A stretch of DNA of 64,000 nucleotides from Aliiroseovarius marinus (GTDB taxonomy: Bacteria; Pseudomonadota; Alphaproteobacteria; Rhodobacterales; Rhodobacteraceae), in contig NZ_ML178717.1 in assembly GCF_004360145.1 (NCBI RefSeq), forward strand, positions 4,338 to 68,337, given 5' to 3'. How positions within the stretch are numbered: position 1 is the stretch's first letter; every line of letters starts with the position of its first letter. The position numbers were made by a program, and so were the translations under genes. The notes under the pieces were generated by a model. That model did not search any database. It saw nothing but the letters and a program-made list of their open reading frames with translations, and was not told the DNA's origin. Shown piece after piece: positions 8,276 to 16,118 of this stretch.

Positions 8276-8986
8276 TTAGGCTGTGTGCCCACCGTCAAGC
8301 GTCAGCGTGACGCGGTCCCCAGCGAACCAAGTCAAGCCAAGCTCGACCGGGATGCCGTCGCCATCCACGTTGATGCCTTCGGAAAACAGCGCCGGTGCCC
8401 CTTCGCGCAAGCCAAGGTGGCGCGCTTCAGTGGCGGGGCAGGATCGGGCCGACAGACGGGTCTCCGCGCGGGTGTAGTCCGCAACCCCGTGATGGGCGAG
8501 CGCCGCTGTGACCGAGTTCGTATCGCTCAGTGCCTTCTGCATTTCAGGAAAGCGATCTGCCGGGAAGACGCTGCGAAAGACCGCAATCGGGTGGCCGTCC
8601 GACAGGGACAACCCGTCATAGACATGCACCGATGCGCCCTCATCCAGCTTCAAGGCTTGTGCTTCTTGCGCGTTGGCGCGACGGGTCTCGAATGCCAGCA
8701 TCTGCTTGCCGGGGATCTTGCCTGCCGCCTTGAGGTTTTGGTGAAACCGTACCCGCGCACCAATGGGGTAATCCGTCGGCGCATGCTGCACAAACACCCC
8801 CGCCCCGCGGCGCGAGATCACAAGATCCTGCGCGGCCAGCTCGGCCAGTGCCCGGCGCACCGTGTGGCGGTTCACACCAAACCGCGCGGCCAGCGCGGCC
8901 TCGGTCGCCAGCTTGTCACCCGGCCCATAATGCCCCTGCCGGATTTCGTCCTTCAGGGTGGTCTCGATGGTTTTCCAGATGCTCAT
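8276..8986 (-). CDS. phnF: GntR/HutC-family regulator PhnF
   Basis: This 236-residue transcription factor has an N-terminal winged helix (residues about 5-70, with LAARFGVNRHTVRRALAEL as the recognition helix). The C-terminal UTRA ligand domain runs from about 95 to 230. The HutC/FarR subfamily and the divergent position to phnG identify it as PhnF, the usual local repressor of C-P lyase genes. Its ligand is likely a phosphonate or phosphate metabolite. The 123-base gap to phnG contains an inverted repeat that fits its operator, so it should control both phnF-phnM1 and phnG onward. Confidence 0.92.
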   Translation of the reverse strand: MSIWKTIETTLKDEIRQGHYGPGDKLATEAALAARFGVNRHTVRRALAELAAQDLVISRRGAGVFVQHAPTDYPIGARVRFHQNLKAAGKIPGKQMLAFETRRANAQEAQALKLDEGASVHVYDGLSLSDGHPIAVFRSVFPADRFPEMQKALSDTNSVTAALAHHGVADYTRAETRLSARSCPATEARHLGLREGAPALFSEGINVDGDGIPVELGLTWFAGDRVTLTLDGGHTA

Positions 8987-9064
8987 GCCCGTGGGACCCT
9001 CTGCCAGCTGTCACGAAAGTTTCACAACACTTTCCTTGCCAGAAATGCGCGAATCCGTGATTAT

Positions 9065-9092
9065 TTGTCTAGAAGTATAGATATATAGACAA
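9065..9092. promoter_or_regulatory. putative PhnF operator
   Basis: TTGTCTA (9065-9071) and TAGACAA (9086-9092) form a perfect 7-base inverted repeat across an AT-rich 14-base centre, 18 bases before the phnG start in the phnF/phnG gap. Binding here would block access to the phnG ribosome site and promoter. HutC-type regulators bind palindromes of this kind; assignment to PhnF is inference. Confidence 0.5.
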
Positions 9093-9109
9093 CTTGACAA
9101 GGTGTCTGC

Positions 9110-9580
9110 ATGACAATGGACATGAGAAACGAACTGCCACCCGCTCAGGCCGCGCGCAAAGCGTGGCTCAGCCTGATGGCAAAGGCGCCAGACAGCGCGA
9201 TGCTTGCGCTGTGGAACGCACAAAACTGCACCCCGAGCTTCACGTGGCTGCGCCGCCCCGAAACTGGAACCGTGATGGTGCGCGGGCGCGCGGGCGGCAC
9301 AGGTGCGCCCTTTAATCTGGGCGAGATGACGGTGACCCGCTGCACGGTTCAGCTGGACAACGGCACCGTGGGCCACGGCTACGTGCAAGGCCGCAGCCAC
9401 GACAAGGCCCGCGCAGCCGCACTGGCGGACGCGATGATGCAAGGCGACGCGGCAGAGGCGCTGCAAAGCGCGTTCCTAACCCCGCTGTCCCAACAGCTTG
9501 CTGCCACTAAGGCCAAACGCGCCCGCAAGGCGGCCGCCACCAAGGTCGATTTCTTTACCATGGTCAGGGGGGAAGACTAA
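9110..9580 (+). CDS. phnG: C-P lyase complex subunit PhnG
   Basis: This 156-residue subunit belongs to the PhnGHIJ core complex. With PhnI, PhnH and PhnL it attaches a phosphonate to ribose by displacing adenine from ATP. The sequence matches the PhnG family in length and in segments such as RKAWLSLMAKAP near the N-terminus and HGYVQGRSHDKARAAALADA about two-thirds in. AAGGTG stands seven bases before the ATG at 9110. It opens the phnGHIJKLN operon, and its stop overlaps the phnH start (TAATG). Confidence 0.95.
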   Translation: MTMDMRNELPPAQAARKAWLSLMAKAPDSAMLALWNAQNCTPSFTWLRRPETGTVMVRGRAGGTGAPFNLGEMTVTRCTVQLDNGTVGHGYVQGRSHDKARAAALADAMMQGDAAEALQSAFLTPLSQQLAATKAKRARKAAATKVDFFTMVRGED

Positions 9581-10173
9581 TGCTTGCGACCGCCACCAGC
9601 ACCTCCGCCATGCAGGGCGGGTTTAAAGATGTGCCCACCGAAGCCGCGCGCCAATTCCGCGCCATCATGAACGCGATTGCCCGCCCCGGTCGGATTGAAG
9701 CCGTGGACGGCGCCACGCCCCCTGCCCCCATGTCGGTGGCCGCAGGTGTCATGGTGCTGACGCTGTGTGACCCGGACACCGGCCTTTACCTTGCCGGGGA
9801 TCACGACACCGCAGACATCCGCGCGTGGGTGCAGTTTCACACGGGCGCCCCGATCGTGTCGGCTGAGAAAGCCGATTTTGCGATTGGCCACTGGGACGCT
9901 CTGGCACCGCTGAATGCCTTTTCAATTGGCACGCCGGAATATCCCGACCGGTCGACCACGCTGATTGTCGAGATGGACGCGCTATCGACGCAAGGTGCCG
10001 CGCTAACCGGCCCCGGGATCAAAGACACCGCACGCCTGTCTCTGCCCGATACGGAGGCCTTCCAGCGCAACGCGCTGCTCTTCCCGCTGGGATTGGATTT
10101 CTTCTTCTGCGCGGGCACCCGGCTGGCCAGCCTGCCGCGCACAACCAAAGTGACTGAAAGGGGGGCAAGCTAA
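9580..10173 (+). CDS. phnH: C-P lyase complex subunit PhnH
   Basis: This 197-residue PhnH has the fold of PLP enzymes without PLP and joins the PhnGHIJ core through PhnI. Family marks include FRAIMNAIARPG near residue 27 and GPGIKD near residue 145. Length matches the family (about 194 in E. coli). Starts and stops overlap on both sides, as expected for stoichiometric complex subunits. Confidence 0.95.
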   Translation: MLATATSTSAMQGGFKDVPTEAARQFRAIMNAIARPGRIEAVDGATPPAPMSVAAGVMVLTLCDPDTGLYLAGDHDTADIRAWVQFHTGAPIVSAEKADFAIGHWDALAPLNAFSIGTPEYPDRSTTLIVEMDALSTQGAALTGPGIKDTARLSLPDTEAFQRNALLFPLGLDFFFCAGTRLASLPRTTKVTERGAS

Positions 10174-11273
10174 TGTATGTCGCCGTAAAAGGGGGCGAGC
10201 GCGCCATTGATAATGCGCATGCCTGGTTGGGCGAGGAACGTCGCGGAGATCACGATGTCTCGGAGCTGTCCGTCGCCCAGATCCGCGAACAGCTGTCGCT
10301 GGCCGTGAACCGCGTGATGGCCGAAGGCTCGCTTTATGATCCCGACCTGGCCGCGCTGGCGATCAAGCAGGCACGCGGAGACATGATCGAAGCGATCTTC
10401 CTGATCCGCGCCTATCGCACCACACTGCCGCGCTTCGCAGGGTCCGAGCCGATTGCGACCGAGAAGATGGCCTGCGACCGCCGTATCTCGGCCACGTTCA
10501 AGGACGTGCCGGGCGGGCAGATCCTTGGGCCGACCTTCGACTACACCCACCGTCTGCTGGATTTCAAACTGGCAGCCGAGGGCGGATTATCCGACGCCCC
10601 AGAAGGCGACGCGCAGCAGGGTGACGTCCCGCATGTGCTGAGCTTCTTGGATGGCGAGGGGCTGATCCAGCAGGAAAAACAGGGGGCCAATACGCCGCCC
10701 GACCTGACGCGCGAACCGATGGAATTGCCTGCCAACCGCCCCTTGCGCCTACAATCCTTGGCGCGCGGGGACGAGGGCTTCTTGCTTAGCCTCGCGTACT
10801 CGACCCAGCGCGGCTATGCCCGCAACCACGCCTTTGTGGGCGAGCTTCGCATCGGCGATGTGCCGGTCGAAGTCGAGATCCCCGAGTTGGGCTTCGCAAT
10901 CGAAATCGGCGACATCACCGTCACCGAATGCGAAACCGTGAACCAGTTCACCGGCTCGAAAACCGAATCTGCACAGTTCACCCGTGGCTATGGCCTTGTT
11001 TTCGGTATGTCGGAACGCAAGTCGATCTCGATGGCGCTGGTGGACCGCGCACTACGCTGGGAAGAGCTGGGCGAAGACAATCTGGGCGCCGCCGCACAAG
11101 ACGAGGAATTCGTGCTGTCGCATTGCGACAACATCCAGGCGACTGGATTTTTGGAACACATCAAACTGCCCCACTATGTCGATTTCCAGTCGGAACTGGA
11201 ACTGGTGCGCAAACTGCGCCGCGACACGATGGCCGGGGCGGACAGCACACCCGCACAGGAGGCGGCGGAATGA
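10173..11273 (+). CDS. phnI: C-P lyase nucleosidase subunit PhnI
   Basis: This 366-residue PhnI is the nucleosidase subunit that removes the purine from ATP so that a phosphonate can be coupled to ribose 5-triphosphate with PhnG, PhnH and PhnL. The diagnostic N-terminus MYVAVKGGERAID is intact, as is the downstream block SLAYSTQRGYARNHAFVGELR. Length is close to the E. coli protein (354). The stop overlaps the start of phnJ by four bases. Confidence 0.96.
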   Translation: MYVAVKGGERAIDNAHAWLGEERRGDHDVSELSVAQIREQLSLAVNRVMAEGSLYDPDLAALAIKQARGDMIEAIFLIRAYRTTLPRFAGSEPIATEKMACDRRISATFKDVPGGQILGPTFDYTHRLLDFKLAAEGGLSDAPEGDAQQGDVPHVLSFLDGEGLIQQEKQGANTPPDLTREPMELPANRPLRLQSLARGDEGFLLSLAYSTQRGYARNHAFVGELRIGDVPVEVEIPELGFAIEIGDITVTECETVNQFTGSKTESAQFTRGYGLVFGMSERKSISMALVDRALRWEELGEDNLGAAAQDEEFVLSHCDNIQATGFLEHIKLPHYVDFQSELELVRKLRRDTMAGADSTPAQEAAE

Positions 11274-12136
11274 CCGACTATAACTTCGCCTATCTTGACG
11301 AACAGACCAAGCGGATGATCCGGCGGGCAATCCTGAAGGGACTCGCAATCCCCGGCTATCAGGTGCCGTTTGCCAGCCGTGAAATGCCGATGCCGTATGG
11401 CTGGGGCACGGGCGGCGTGCAGGTATCCGCCGCGACGCTGACACCCGAGGACGTGTTCAAAGTCATCGACCAAGGCGCGGATGACACCACCAACGCCGTG
11501 TCGATCCGCAAGTTCTTTCAAGCCACGGCAGGCGTGGACACCACGGAAGAAACGGATAAGGCGACCGTCATTCAGACCCGCCACCGGATCCCCGAGGCCG
11601 CGCTGAACGAAGATCAGATCCTCGTCTATCAGGTGCCAATCCCCGAACCCCTGCGCTTTCTGGAACCGCGCGAGACGGAAACGCGGAAGATGCACAGCCT
11701 TGAAGAATACGGCCTGATGCATGTGAAGCTATACGAGGACATCGCACGCCACGGAGCGATTGCCACGGCCTATGCCTATCCGGTTAAGGTCGAGGGGCGC
11801 TATGTGATGGACCCGTCGCCGATCCCGAAATTCGACAACCCGAAAATGACCATGCCCGCGATCCAACTGTTCGGCGCGGGACGGGAACAGCGCATCTATG
11901 CCCTGCCCCCCTATACCGAGGTCGTCAGTCTGGATTTCGAGGACTACCCGTTTGAAGCATCAAAAGCCGACCACAGCTGCGAGCTGTGCGGCGCCGATGA
12001 CAGCTATCTGGACGAGGTGATCGTCGATGATCAGGGCGGGCGCATCTTTGTCTGCTCGGACACGGCCTATTGCACCGCGCGACAGGCCGCACAGCAAGAC
12101 ACTCCCACACCCCAAGCTCAGGAGGCCGCGGTATGA
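11270..12136 (+). CDS. phnJ: radical SAM C-P lyase PhnJ
   Basis: This 288-residue enzyme cleaves the carbon-phosphorus bond of alpha-D-ribose 1-methylphosphonate 5-phosphate, releasing methane or another hydrocarbon and the 1,2-cyclic phosphate. The unusual cluster motif is present: Cys237, Cys240 and Cys262 (C-x2-C-x21-C) to hold the 4Fe-4S cluster, and Cys268 at the position of the E. coli thiyl-radical Cys272. The start at 11270 overlaps the phnI stop (ATGA), whereas the longer open frame upstream lies inside phnI. All catalytic residues I can check are present, so the lyase should work. Confidence 0.97.
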   Translation: MTDYNFAYLDEQTKRMIRRAILKGLAIPGYQVPFASREMPMPYGWGTGGVQVSAATLTPEDVFKVIDQGADDTTNAVSIRKFFQATAGVDTTEETDKATVIQTRHRIPEAALNEDQILVYQVPIPEPLRFLEPRETETRKMHSLEEYGLMHVKLYEDIARHGAIATAYAYPVKVEGRYVMDPSPIPKFDNPKMTMPAIQLFGAGREQRIYALPPYTEVVSLDFEDYPFEASKADHSCELCGADDSYLDEVIVDDQGGRIFVCSDTAYCTARQAAQQDTPTPQAQEAAV

Positions 12137-12960
12137 CGCTGCAGAATTCTTCCGACGCGTTTCGGTCTGAATATACCGACCACTCCGCCCCCCACCCGCT
12201 GCTGCGTGTGGTCGATATCGAGAAATGCTATGGCCAGCGCATTGGCTGCACCGGCGTGAATTTCGACCTCTACCCCGGCGAAGTGATGGGGATCGTGGGC
12301 GAAAGCGGCTCGGGCAAGTCGACGCTGTTGAACTGCCTTGCCGGGCATCTGGAACCGGACCAGGGCGAGGTGTTGTTTGACACCCGCGATGCCGGTCTGG
12401 TCGACACCGTGACCATGGCCGAACCTGAGCGGCGCATGCTGTCGCGCACCGACTGGGCCTTCGTGCACCAACACGCCCGCGATGGGCTGCGCATGTCGGT
12501 CTCGGCCGGTGGCAATGTTGGCGAACGTCTGATGGCCGTGGGCGCACGCCACTATGGCCAGATCCGGGACGAGGCGATTGACTGGCTTGGCCGGGTCGAG
12601 ATCAATGAGACCCGCATTGACGACCGCCCGTCGGCGTTTTCAGGCGGAATGCAGCAGCGCTTGCAGATCGCCCGCAATCTGGTCACCGGGCCGCGACTGG
12701 TGTTCATGGACGAACCAACGGGCGGCTTGGACGTCTCGGTACAGGCGCGTCTTCTAGACCTCTTGCGCGGTTTGGTCCGTCAGATGGGTCTGTCGGCGAT
12801 TATCGTCACCCACGACCTTGCCGTGGTGCGTCTGCTTGCCGACCGGTTGATGGTGATGAAAGATGGGCATGTGGTGGAAACCGGCCTGACCGATCAGGTG
12901 CTGGACGACCCGCAGCACGCCTATACGCAACTTCTTGTCTCTTCCGTTCTGCAGGTGTAA
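12133..12960 (+). CDS. phnK: C-P lyase ABC-type ATPase PhnK
   Basis: This 275-residue ABC ATPase does not transport. PhnK docks on PhnJ in the C-P lyase core and is needed for turnover. Walker A is GESGSGKST, the signature is FSGGMQQR (variant of LSGGQ) and Walker B is LVFMDEP. AGGAGG lies just before the start, which overlaps the phnJ stop by four bases. It is about 20 residues longer at the N-terminus than the E. coli protein. Confidence 0.94.
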   Translation: MTLQNSSDAFRSEYTDHSAPHPLLRVVDIEKCYGQRIGCTGVNFDLYPGEVMGIVGESGSGKSTLLNCLAGHLEPDQGEVLFDTRDAGLVDTVTMAEPERRMLSRTDWAFVHQHARDGLRMSVSAGGNVGERLMAVGARHYGQIRDEAIDWLGRVEINETRIDDRPSAFSGGMQQRLQIARNLVTGPRLVFMDEPTGGLDVSVQARLLDLLRGLVRQMGLSAIIVTHDLAVVRLLADRLMVMKDGHVVETGLTDQVLDDPQHAYTQLLVSSVLQV

Positions 12961-12964
12961 CGCC

Positions 12965-13648
12965 ATGATTTCCATTCAAAATGTCGAGAAAAGCTTCACC
13001 CTGCACAATCAGGGCGCGGCGGTGATCACGGTGATGAGCGACGCCAATGTCGAGGTCACACCGGGCGAGTGTGTGGCCCTTGCCGGCGCGTCTGGCGCGG
13101 GGAAATCCACCTTGATGCGGATGATCTATGGCAACTACCTGACGCAGTCCGGCTCGATCCGCGTGGACGGGGTCGAGGTCGTCGGCGCGAACCCCCGCGA
13201 CGTGCTGGACCTGCGCCGTACCACGCTGGGCTATGTCAGCCAGTTCCTGCGCGTGGTGCCCCGTGTGCCGACGCTAGACGTGGTGGCAGAACCGTTGCTG
13301 GCGCTTGGTGAAGACGAAGGTGTCGCACGGGACAAGGCCGCCACCCTTCTGGCGCGGCTAAATATTCCCGAACGGCTCTGGTCGCTTAGCCCGACCACCT
13401 TTTCAGGTGGAGAACAGCAGCGGGTGAACATTGCGCGTGGCTTCGTGCATCCCTACCGCGCACTTTTGTTGGATGAACCCACGGCCAGCCTTGATGCCCA
13501 GAACCGCGAAACGGTGATGTGCCTGATTGAAGAGGCTAAGGCGCGTGGCGCGGCAATCGTGGGGATTTTCCACGACGAATCCGCCCGTGATCGGGTCTGT
13601 GACCGGGTTCTGGACGTGACAAGTTTCCTGCCAAAGGGGGACGCGTGA
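12965..13648 (+). CDS. phnL: C-P lyase ABC-type ATPase PhnL
   Basis: This 227-residue ABC ATPase of the LolD-like branch belongs to the complex that forms the ribose-phosphonate 5-triphosphate intermediate and can bind on PhnK. Walker A is GASGAGKST, the signature is FSGGEQQR and Walker B is ALLLDEP, with the PhnL-type block LGYVSQFLRVVPRVP between them. The ATG at 12965 follows the phnK stop by four bases. Its stop overlaps the phnN start. Confidence 0.95.
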   Translation: MISIQNVEKSFTLHNQGAAVITVMSDANVEVTPGECVALAGASGAGKSTLMRMIYGNYLTQSGSIRVDGVEVVGANPRDVLDLRRTTLGYVSQFLRVVPRVPTLDVVAEPLLALGEDEGVARDKAATLLARLNIPERLWSLSPTTFSGGEQQRVNIARGFVHPYRALLLDEPTASLDAQNRETVMCLIEEAKARGAAIVGIFHDESARDRVCDRVLDVTSFLPKGDA

Positions 13649-14226
13649 TGGCCGTCGCACCCGGACGTCTGATCGCCGTCGTCGGCCCGTCGGGCGTCGG
13701 CAAGGATAGCGTGATGGAGGCGCTGGCCAAGGCGACAGATTTCCACCTTGTGCGGCGCGTGATCACCCGGCCCAGCGCAGCGGGTGGCGAGCAGTTTGAC
13801 GGCTGTGACGAGGCCACGTTTGATGCAGATCTGGCCCGTGGCCGGTTCGCACTGCACTGGCCTGCGCACGAATTACGCTATGGCATTCCGAAAACGGAAC
13901 TGGCCTGTCTGGATCAGGGCCGAAATGCGCTGGTTAACTTGTCCCGCAAGGTGCTGACAGAAGCCCACGCGGCCTTTTCCGGGTTTATCGTGGTGAACCT
14001 CAGCGCTAGTCCCGAAGTGCTGGCGCAACGCCTTGCCGCACGCGGGCGCGAAAGCGCTGATAGCATCGCCAAGAGGCTTGCGCGGCAGGTGGACCTGCCC
14101 GGCGGACTGACCGTGATCAACGTGGTGAATGACGGCCCGCTGGACGACACCGTCAGGACGATCCTTGCAAGCCTCTCCGATCAGGCTGTCGCGGATGCCC
14201 CCAGCGCGATGCGAGAAATCTCATGA
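13648..14226 (+). CDS. phnN: ribose 1,5-bisphosphate phosphokinase PhnN
   Basis: This 192-residue kinase of the guanylate-kinase fold converts ribose 1,5-bisphosphate to PRPP, the last step of the C-P lyase pathway. The P-loop GPSGVGKDS stands at the N-terminus, followed by RRVITRPSAAGGEQFDG, the PhnN substrate segment. An in-frame GTG lies one codon upstream (13645); the ATG is chosen because it overlaps the phnL stop as TGATG. The 3' end overlaps the opposite-strand DUF1045 gene by 46 bases. Confidence 0.94.
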   Translation: MAVAPGRLIAVVGPSGVGKDSVMEALAKATDFHLVRRVITRPSAAGGEQFDGCDEATFDADLARGRFALHWPAHELRYGIPKTELACLDQGRNALVNLSRKVLTEAHAAFSGFIVVNLSASPEVLAQRLAARGRESADSIAKRLARQVDLPGGLTVINVVNDGPLDDTVRTILASLSDQAVADAPSAMREIS

Positions 14227-14882
14227 AACCGGCCCTCTGCATCTTCCCCCACAAGGGTCAGATCCCCCACCACGAAGGGACGCGGCAGGATCGGGGCCAC
14301 CAAAGGTGCCAATACGTCGCGCACCTGCGCGGCGCGGTTGGGGTCCAGCTTGCCAGACAGGGTCAGGTGGAACTTGAACTCGTCAAAGACGTAAGGGTAG
14401 CCCCATTTCACCAGCATCTCGTCCTGCGCGGGCGTCAGGCCCGCTGCGCGGCGGCGGGCCAACTCGGCGTCATTGGCCGGCGCGCGGAACGGATCGAGCT
14501 TGGCCACCATATGACCCGCCAAAGCGGCCAGCGGTGCCTGATCCCCGTCGATCACCAGCGCCAGAAACCGGCCAATTTGGGCCAGCTTCAATCCGTCCAG
14601 CGTGACCGGGGCGACCTGACGTGCGGCACGTTGAAACGCCTGCAAAAGCCCTTCTGCATCGCAACCTTCCGCCAGACGAAAGGGCGGCTTGATCGTGCCA
14701 TGAAACCCGTATTTGCGCGGGGTCTGGGTGATCTTGGCGATCTCCGTCTGCGACAGATCCGGCAGGGTTTGGTGGGGAACTTCGCGACCTGTAACCAAGT
14801 CCCATCCCAACCAGCTGGCCCCGAAGTCAGCCAGCGCGCCCTGTGGCGCCGTGTAGTATATCGCATAGCGTTTGAACTGCAT
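14181..14882 (-). CDS. DUF1045 2H-phosphoesterase-like phosphonate-locus protein
   Basis: This 233-residue protein of the DUF1045/TIGR03223 family is found almost only in C-P lyase loci. Two H-x-T motifs, H61-G-T-I and H172-L-T-L, lie 111 residues apart and are the double signature of 2H phosphoesterases, which open cyclic phosphates or hydrolyse RNA 2',3' ends. PhnJ makes a ribose 1,2-cyclic phosphate that PhnP normally opens, and no PhnP is seen in this locus. This protein is therefore a reasonable PhnP substitute (inference). AGAGGG precedes the ATG at 14882. It is divergent from phnM2 and overlaps phnN tail to tail. Confidence 0.88.
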   Translation of the reverse strand: MQFKRYAIYYTAPQGALADFGASWLGWDLVTGREVPHQTLPDLSQTEIAKITQTPRKYGFHGTIKPPFRLAEGCDAEGLLQAFQRAARQVAPVTLDGLKLAQIGRFLALVIDGDQAPLAALAGHMVAKLDPFRAPANDAELARRRAAGLTPAQDEMLVKWGYPYVFDEFKFHLTLSGKLDPNRAAQVRDVLAPLVAPILPRPFVVGDLTLVGEDAEGRFHEISRIALGASATA

Positions 14883-14952
14883 TTCACCCTCTTCCGGTCC
14901 GATTGTGCTATTCAAAATCGGCCCTTCTCTGACAGTAAAGCGTGACACTCAG

Positions 14953-16098
14953 ATGACACAGACATTCACCCTCGCCAACGCCAAACTTGTTCTGGAAAAC
15001 GAGGTTATTACCGGGGCCTTGACCGTGACCAACGGCAAGATCACAGCCATTGACCAAGGTACCCAAGTGCCGCAGGGCGCCGAGGACTGCTTTGGCGACT
15101 ATGTCGCGCCGGGCTTGGTCGAACTGCACACCGACAATCTTGAGCGGCACATCCGCCCGCGTCCCCGGGTGGACTGGCCGCATGACGCCGCGATTGTCGC
15201 CCATGACGCCGAGCTCGCCTCGGTCGGGATTACCACTGTGTTCGATGCGCTGCGCGTCGGCTCGATCCATTCGGATGGGCGCAAGAACTATGGCAAATAT
15301 GCCCGTGCGCTTGCCGATGAAATCCTGTCGCTGCGAGCCAAAGGCGGATTGAAAATCTCGCACCATCTGCATTTGCGCGCCGAGATCTGCTCGGAAACCC
15401 TGCCCGAAGAACTGGCCGAGTTTTCACCCGACGACCGCGTGGGCATTGTCAGCATGATGGACCACACGCCCGGGCAACGGCAGTTCACCGATGTCAGCAA
15501 ATTCAAGGCCTATATCCAAGGCAAATACGCCATGCAGGATGCCGAGTTCGAGGAATACATCGCCTTTCTAACCGGGCTGCAGGATAAGCTGGGTGTGGCG
15601 CATGAACGGGCCACGGTGGACCATGCCGCACGTCTAGGGGCGACCCTTGCCAGCCACGATGACACGACCGCAGAACAGGTTGCGACCTCGGCGGGCTATG
15701 GTATCCATCTGGCCGAATTCCCCACCACGGTCGAAGCCGCGCGCGCCAACCATGGTGCGGGTATCGCCAACATCATGGGCGCCCCCAATGTTGTGCGCGG
15801 CGGATCGCATTCCGGAAACGTGGCGGCGTCTGAGCTGGCCGAACTGGACCTCTTGGACATTCTGTCGTCGGATTACGTGCCCTCGTCGCTGATGCTGGCC
15901 GCCCTTCAACTGGGGGACATGTGGGGCGACATGGCTCGCGGTCTGGGAACCGTCACCCATGCACCCGCCCGCGCGGTCGGACTGGAAGATCGGGGCGCGA
16001 TTGCCATCGGCAAGCGCGCAGACCTGATCCGGTTTGCCCGCTTTGAACACGCGCCCGTCCTGCACGGCGTGTGGTCCGAGGGGCGTCGGGTCGGGTAA
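14953..16098 (+). CDS. phnM: ribose 1-methylphosphonate 5-triphosphate diphosphatase PhnM
   Basis: This 381-residue metal-dependent amidohydrolase removes pyrophosphate from alpha-D-ribose 1-methylphosphonate 5-triphosphate before PhnJ acts. It has the canonical PhnM signatures: APGLVELHTDNLERHIRPR with the H-x-D metal ligands, SMMDHTPGQRQF, ASHDDT, and GAPNVVRGGSHSGNVAASEL followed by SSDYVPSSL. This is the copy closest to E. coli PhnM. The ATG at 14953 has no strong ribosome site, but earlier Met codons reach back into the opposite-strand gene. It probably has its own promoter in the 70-base gap. Confidence 0.95.
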   Translation: MTQTFTLANAKLVLENEVITGALTVTNGKITAIDQGTQVPQGAEDCFGDYVAPGLVELHTDNLERHIRPRPRVDWPHDAAIVAHDAELASVGITTVFDALRVGSIHSDGRKNYGKYARALADEILSLRAKGGLKISHHLHLRAEICSETLPEELAEFSPDDRVGIVSMMDHTPGQRQFTDVSKFKAYIQGKYAMQDAEFEEYIAFLTGLQDKLGVAHERATVDHAARLGATLASHDDTTAEQVATSAGYGIHLAEFPTTVEAARANHGAGIANIMGAPNVVRGGSHSGNVAASELAELDLLDILSSDYVPSSLMLAALQLGDMWGDMARGLGTVTHAPARAVGLEDRGAIAIGKRADLIRFARFEHAPVLHGVWSEGRRVG

Positions 16099-16118
16099 GG
16101 CACGATGCCCAGGCCCTA

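Noticed and set aside
10928-11269. N-terminal extension of the phnJ frame
   Set aside because: It lies wholly inside phnI; the ATGA overlap at 11270 and PhnJ family length fix the true start.
14928-14950. Direct repeat TGACA...TGACA before phnM2 as a Pho box
   Set aside because: The repeats are 13 bases apart, not 11, and the flanks do not fit.
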